Shown here in pieces: positions 63,912 through 64,000 of a DNA stretch of 64,000 nucleotides. Under the pieces are notes generated by a model. It was not told where the DNA came from. It saw nothing but the letters and a program-made list of their open reading frames with translations, and did not search any database. A program made the position numbers and the translations under genes. How positions within the stretch are numbered: position 1 is the first letter of the stretch; the number at the start of each line of letters is the position of its first letter. The stretch is from Paraburkholderia gardini (GTDB lineage: Bacteria; Pseudomonadota; Gammaproteobacteria; Burkholderiales; Burkholderiaceae): positions 62,001 through 126,000 of the forward strand of contig NZ_CAJQYY010000001.1 of assembly GCF_907164575.1 (NCBI RefSeq), given 5' to 3'.

Positions 63912-64000
63912 TCAGACGGCGATGAGCGTGCGCACGCCGTCTGCGTCCATATTGGCGCCTTCGCCGCCGGCGACGATTTCACCGCGACTCATGACCCAGT
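63912..64000 (-). CDS. urtE: Urea ABC transporter ATPase UrtE (3' end only)
   Basis: The last 28 codons before the TGA stop read [20 protein letters not shown] and then GVRTLIAV. This matches the C-terminus of UrtE, the second ATPase of the urea transporter UrtABCDE, which often precedes urease genes. The gene continues beyond the window. Confidence 0.75.
   Translation of the reverse strand, partial: WVMSRGEIVAGGEGANMDADGVRTLIAV

Overview
The window is GC-rich DNA with dense, often overlapping genes. It looks like a beta-proteobacterium of the Burkholderia/Paraburkholderia/Caballeronia group. The main evidence is a Burkholderia-type type VI secretion (T6SS) cluster, a Kdo 3-hydroxylase gene beside the Kdo transferase gene waaA, a ureDABCEFG urease cluster preceded by urea ABC transporter genes, and many solute-binding proteins with LacI and GntR regulators. 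Genus and species were not determined, because no rRNA gene or search was available.

Layout. (1) 1-24411 is a T6SS cluster on the + strand: tssC (3' end), hcp, tssE, tssF, tssG, tssH/clpV, vgrG, a YwqK/MORN-like repeat protein, a DUF4280 PAAR-like protein, a small membrane protein, then tssJ, tssK, tssL, tssM, tssA and a probable effector gene. tssB lies outside the window. Between the two halves of the secretion operon sits an unrelated block: a periplasmic amino-acid-binding protein, two SDF-family (GltP-like) carriers and an aspartate/glutamate racemase, packed as if co-transcribed. (2) 24513-30143 is a GntR-regulated taurine/sulfonate-type ABC transporter operon ending in an FAD oxidoreductase and an 8-Cys ferredoxin. 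(3) 30272-44332 is an accessory region. It holds a decayed sulfonate-binding protein gene, an XRE-nucleotidyltransferase toxin-antitoxin (TA) pair, a TRAP transporter/LacI/dehydrogenase/amidohydrolase operon, an AbiEi-AbiEii pair, a LacI regulator divergent from an orphan sugar-binding protein, an intact parDE and a frameshifted partial parD copy. (4) 44488-57236 is surface polysaccharide and LPS: galE, two glycosyltransferases, a Wzx-type flippase, a phosphomannomutase, waaC, kdoO, waaA and a gtr-like trio (GT39-type transferase, GtrA, GtrB). (5) 57369-64000 is the urease cluster on the minus strand, with an amino-acid-type binding protein gene between ureD and ureA, and the 3' end of urtE.

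How the parts work together. The T6SS genes encode sheath, tube, baseplate, membrane complex, recycling ATPase and spike, so the cluster looks functional. The embedded amino-acid module and the last gene, which has a domain resembling plant IQM calmodulin-binding proteins, are the least explained parts. The accessory region looks like a landing site for gene gain and decay: it has three TA pairs, one TA remnant and a truncated transporter gene. Several strong palindromes fit operators for adjacent regulators: a 20-bp palindrome before the taurine-type operon, a 14-bp-arm inverted repeat before the TRAP operon, a LacI-type site between the LacI gene and the orphan binding protein, and six CGTTCA/TGAACG hexamers before the AbiE pair. 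No tRNA, rRNA, CRISPR array or complete insertion sequence was seen.
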